In this document: one piece after another, positions 33,748-34,657 of the stretch | Numbering within the stretch: the stretch's first letter is position 1 | Layout of the letters: each line of letters begins with the position of its first letter | NCBI GenBank assembly: GCA_018883025.1 | Contig: VEQW01000005.1 | Span: 1-34,657, forward strand | Direction of reading: 5' to 3' | Source: Solirubrobacterales bacterium | GTDB taxonomy: Bacteria; Actinomycetota; Thermoleophilia; Solirubrobacterales; 70-9 | Length of the DNA stretch: 34,657 bases | The notes under the pieces: model-generated | What the model was told of the DNA's origin: nothing | What the model saw: only the letters and a program-made list of their open reading frames with translations | Databases searched by the model: none | Made by a program: the position numbers and the translations under genes

Positions 33748-34566
33748 TCAGGGGCCTACCGCGGGCCTCCAGGGCACGGTCAGGTCGATGTAGCGGGCCG
33801 AGACCAGCTCCGGATCGGCGATCACCGTAGTCGCGGCCTTCCACTTCGCCCCGGCCTTCGAATCGTCGCCGAAGACCAGGACCAGGCCGTTCGAGAGTTC
33901 GACCTCTATTCCCTTCTCGCCCATCCTGCTCTCGACGACGAATGGCCTGATCTCGGTCGGCACGCTCCCCAGGACGATCGCCTGGGAGAGCCTCGGGCCG
34001 CCGAGCGAGGTGCTGTCCGTCGGGGGTGCCTTGCCCGGGATCAGCGGGAGCGTCTCGACTCCGTCGGGAACCGGCCCGAGCACCGTTCCGTCAGTCGCGA
34101 CGAGGACGGCCTCGTCCTCCTCCCCGACCACCGCCCCGTCCTCCCTCAGCTCCAGGCGCGCGGTGGCACCGTTCGGGAAGTCCGTCTCGACCTCGACGCC
34201 GGCGACCCTCGGATACGGCTCGAGTGCCTCCTCCAGGTCGCCCTGGCGGACGTGGACGGTGGTCATCCCCTCGAGGCTCGTGGTCACGGTCTCGGTCAGT
34301 TCGCTCGCCTCGGCCTCGCCATCCTCGCCCGAGAGCGTTTCGAGGCCGGTCACCTGGACCTCCCGGATCTCGAAGACCGGGAGGTCCCGGAGCCAGACGA
34401 ACCAGGCGATCGCGAGGCCGAGGAGGAGCACCATGAGGGCGAGGATCAGGAAGCGGAGGCGTCGTCTCCTGGCGACCCGCCCCCGGATCGTGGTTGCCGC
34501 CCCGGCCGGTCCGACCCCGGAGGTCCTTCCGGAACGGGCCTTACCGGCACTCCCGCTACCGGCCAA
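33748..34566 (-). CDS. ftsQ: cell division protein FtsQ
   Basis: FtsQ is a bitopic divisome protein linking early and late division proteins. It has a basic cytoplasmic tail of about 36 residues, one membrane helix (about 38-60, LRFLILALMVLLLGLAIAWF), a POTRA domain starting VFEIREVQVTGLETLS, and the FtsQ beta domain ending near RYIDLTVPWRPAV. I chose the TTG at 34566, which has GGAAGG eight bases upstream and overlaps the murB stop by 11 nt, giving 272 residues. An in-frame TTG at 34590 would add eight residues but lacks a ribosome site. It is the expected neighbour between murB and ftsZ. Confidence 0.9.
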   Translation of the reverse strand: MAGSGSAGKARSGRTSGVGPAGAATTIRGRVARRRRLRFLILALMVLLLGLAIAWFVWLRDLPVFEIREVQVTGLETLSGEDGEAEASELTETVTTSLEGMTTVHVRQGDLEEALEPYPRVAGVEVETDFPNGATARLELREDGAVVGEEDEAVLVATDGTVLGPVPDGVETLPLIPGKAPPTDSTSLGGPRLSQAIVLGSVPTEIRPFVVESRMGEKGIEVELSNGLVLVFGDDSKAGAKWKAATTVIADPELVSARYIDLTVPWRPAVGP

Positions 34567-34657
34567 CTTCCCAACCTTCCGGCCAGACAACGTCGCCCAG
34601 CACCTGCACCTCCGGCTCGAGGATCACCCCGAACTCCTCCGCGACGCGGTCCCGACC
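34556..34657 (-). CDS. murB: UDP-N-acetylenolpyruvoylglucosamine reductase, C-terminal end only
   Basis: The last 33 codons of a reading frame enter from the window edge. They read RDRVAEEFGVILEPEVQVLG followed by a tail ending WEVGR and TAG. The pattern (R.RV...FG..LEPEV...G) is the typical MurB C-terminus, and murB-ftsQ-ftsZ is a common order. MurB reduces the enolpyruvyl group in peptidoglycan precursor synthesis. The 5' part lies outside the window, so catalytic residues cannot be checked. Confidence 0.75.
   Translation of the reverse strand, partial: GRDRVAEEFGVILEPEVQVLGDVVWPEGWEVGR

Noticed and set aside
33719-33775. Imperfect direct repeat GGGCCTAC.GCGGG near the ftsQ stop
   Set aside because: Short, GC-rich and partly coding; not distinguishable from chance in this composition.

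Overview
The window is a gene-dense, GC-rich (about two-thirds GC by eye) chromosomal segment of bacterial housekeeping genes. Lineage is inferred, not proven. FtsZ carries the GEGGGTGTG form of the tubulin signature that I know from Actinobacteria. The glycine decarboxylase P-protein is split into two genes, which is unusual for mainstream Actinobacteria. GTG and TTG starts and 1-4 nt stop/start overlaps are common. I favour a deep-branching actinobacterium such as Thermoleophilia. I see no insertion sequence, prophage, CRISPR array, tRNA, rRNA or transposase, and no gene-free stretch over 300 bases; the longest gap is 222 bases upstream of ftsZ.

Layout, left to right. (1) 9-3760, minus: rpmB, preceded by the riboflavin operon ribD-ribE-ribBA-ribH. 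(2) 3780-6159, plus: a family 2 glycosyltransferase and a 12-helix polysaccharide exporter/flippase. (3) 6156-10045, minus: def-fmt-rsmB-zinc ribbon protein-rpe, with start/stop overlaps of 1-4 nt. (4) 10096-12288, minus: priA. (5) 12341-16511, plus: a membrane PH-domain protein, tkt and pgi. (6) 16527-26884, minus: scpA-scpB-rluB-aroH-hisC, then aroF-tyrA-aroA-cmk-der, then metK. (7) 26962-32410, minus: gcvT-gcvH-gcvPA-gcvPB-trpS. (8) 32446-34657, minus: the end of murB, ftsQ and ftsZ.

The units form coherent pathways: riboflavin from GTP and ribulose 5-phosphate; N-formyl-methionine handling plus 16S rRNA methylation; non-oxidative pentose phosphate and upper glycolysis steps (rpe, tkt, pgi); the common aromatic pathway and its tyrosine/phenylalanine branches; the complete P, H and T parts of glycine cleavage; chromosome condensation (ScpAB); and cell division.

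The most interesting pattern is regulatory. At least seven genes that begin a transcription unit (rpmB, def, priA, the PH gene, tkt, gcvT, scpA) have a TANNNT -10 hexamer ending 6-8 nt before the start codon. This predicts leaderless mRNAs, and it settles two ambiguous starts. Genes inside units instead use Shine-Dalgarno sequences or stop/start overlaps. ftsZ is the contrast case, with a TTGACA-17-TACTTT promoter and a leader of about 80 nt. At gcvT the -10 lies inside a perfect 7-bp inverted repeat. I did not find a convincing novel multi-gene system; the least explained genes are a small double zinc ribbon protein and the PH-domain membrane protein.
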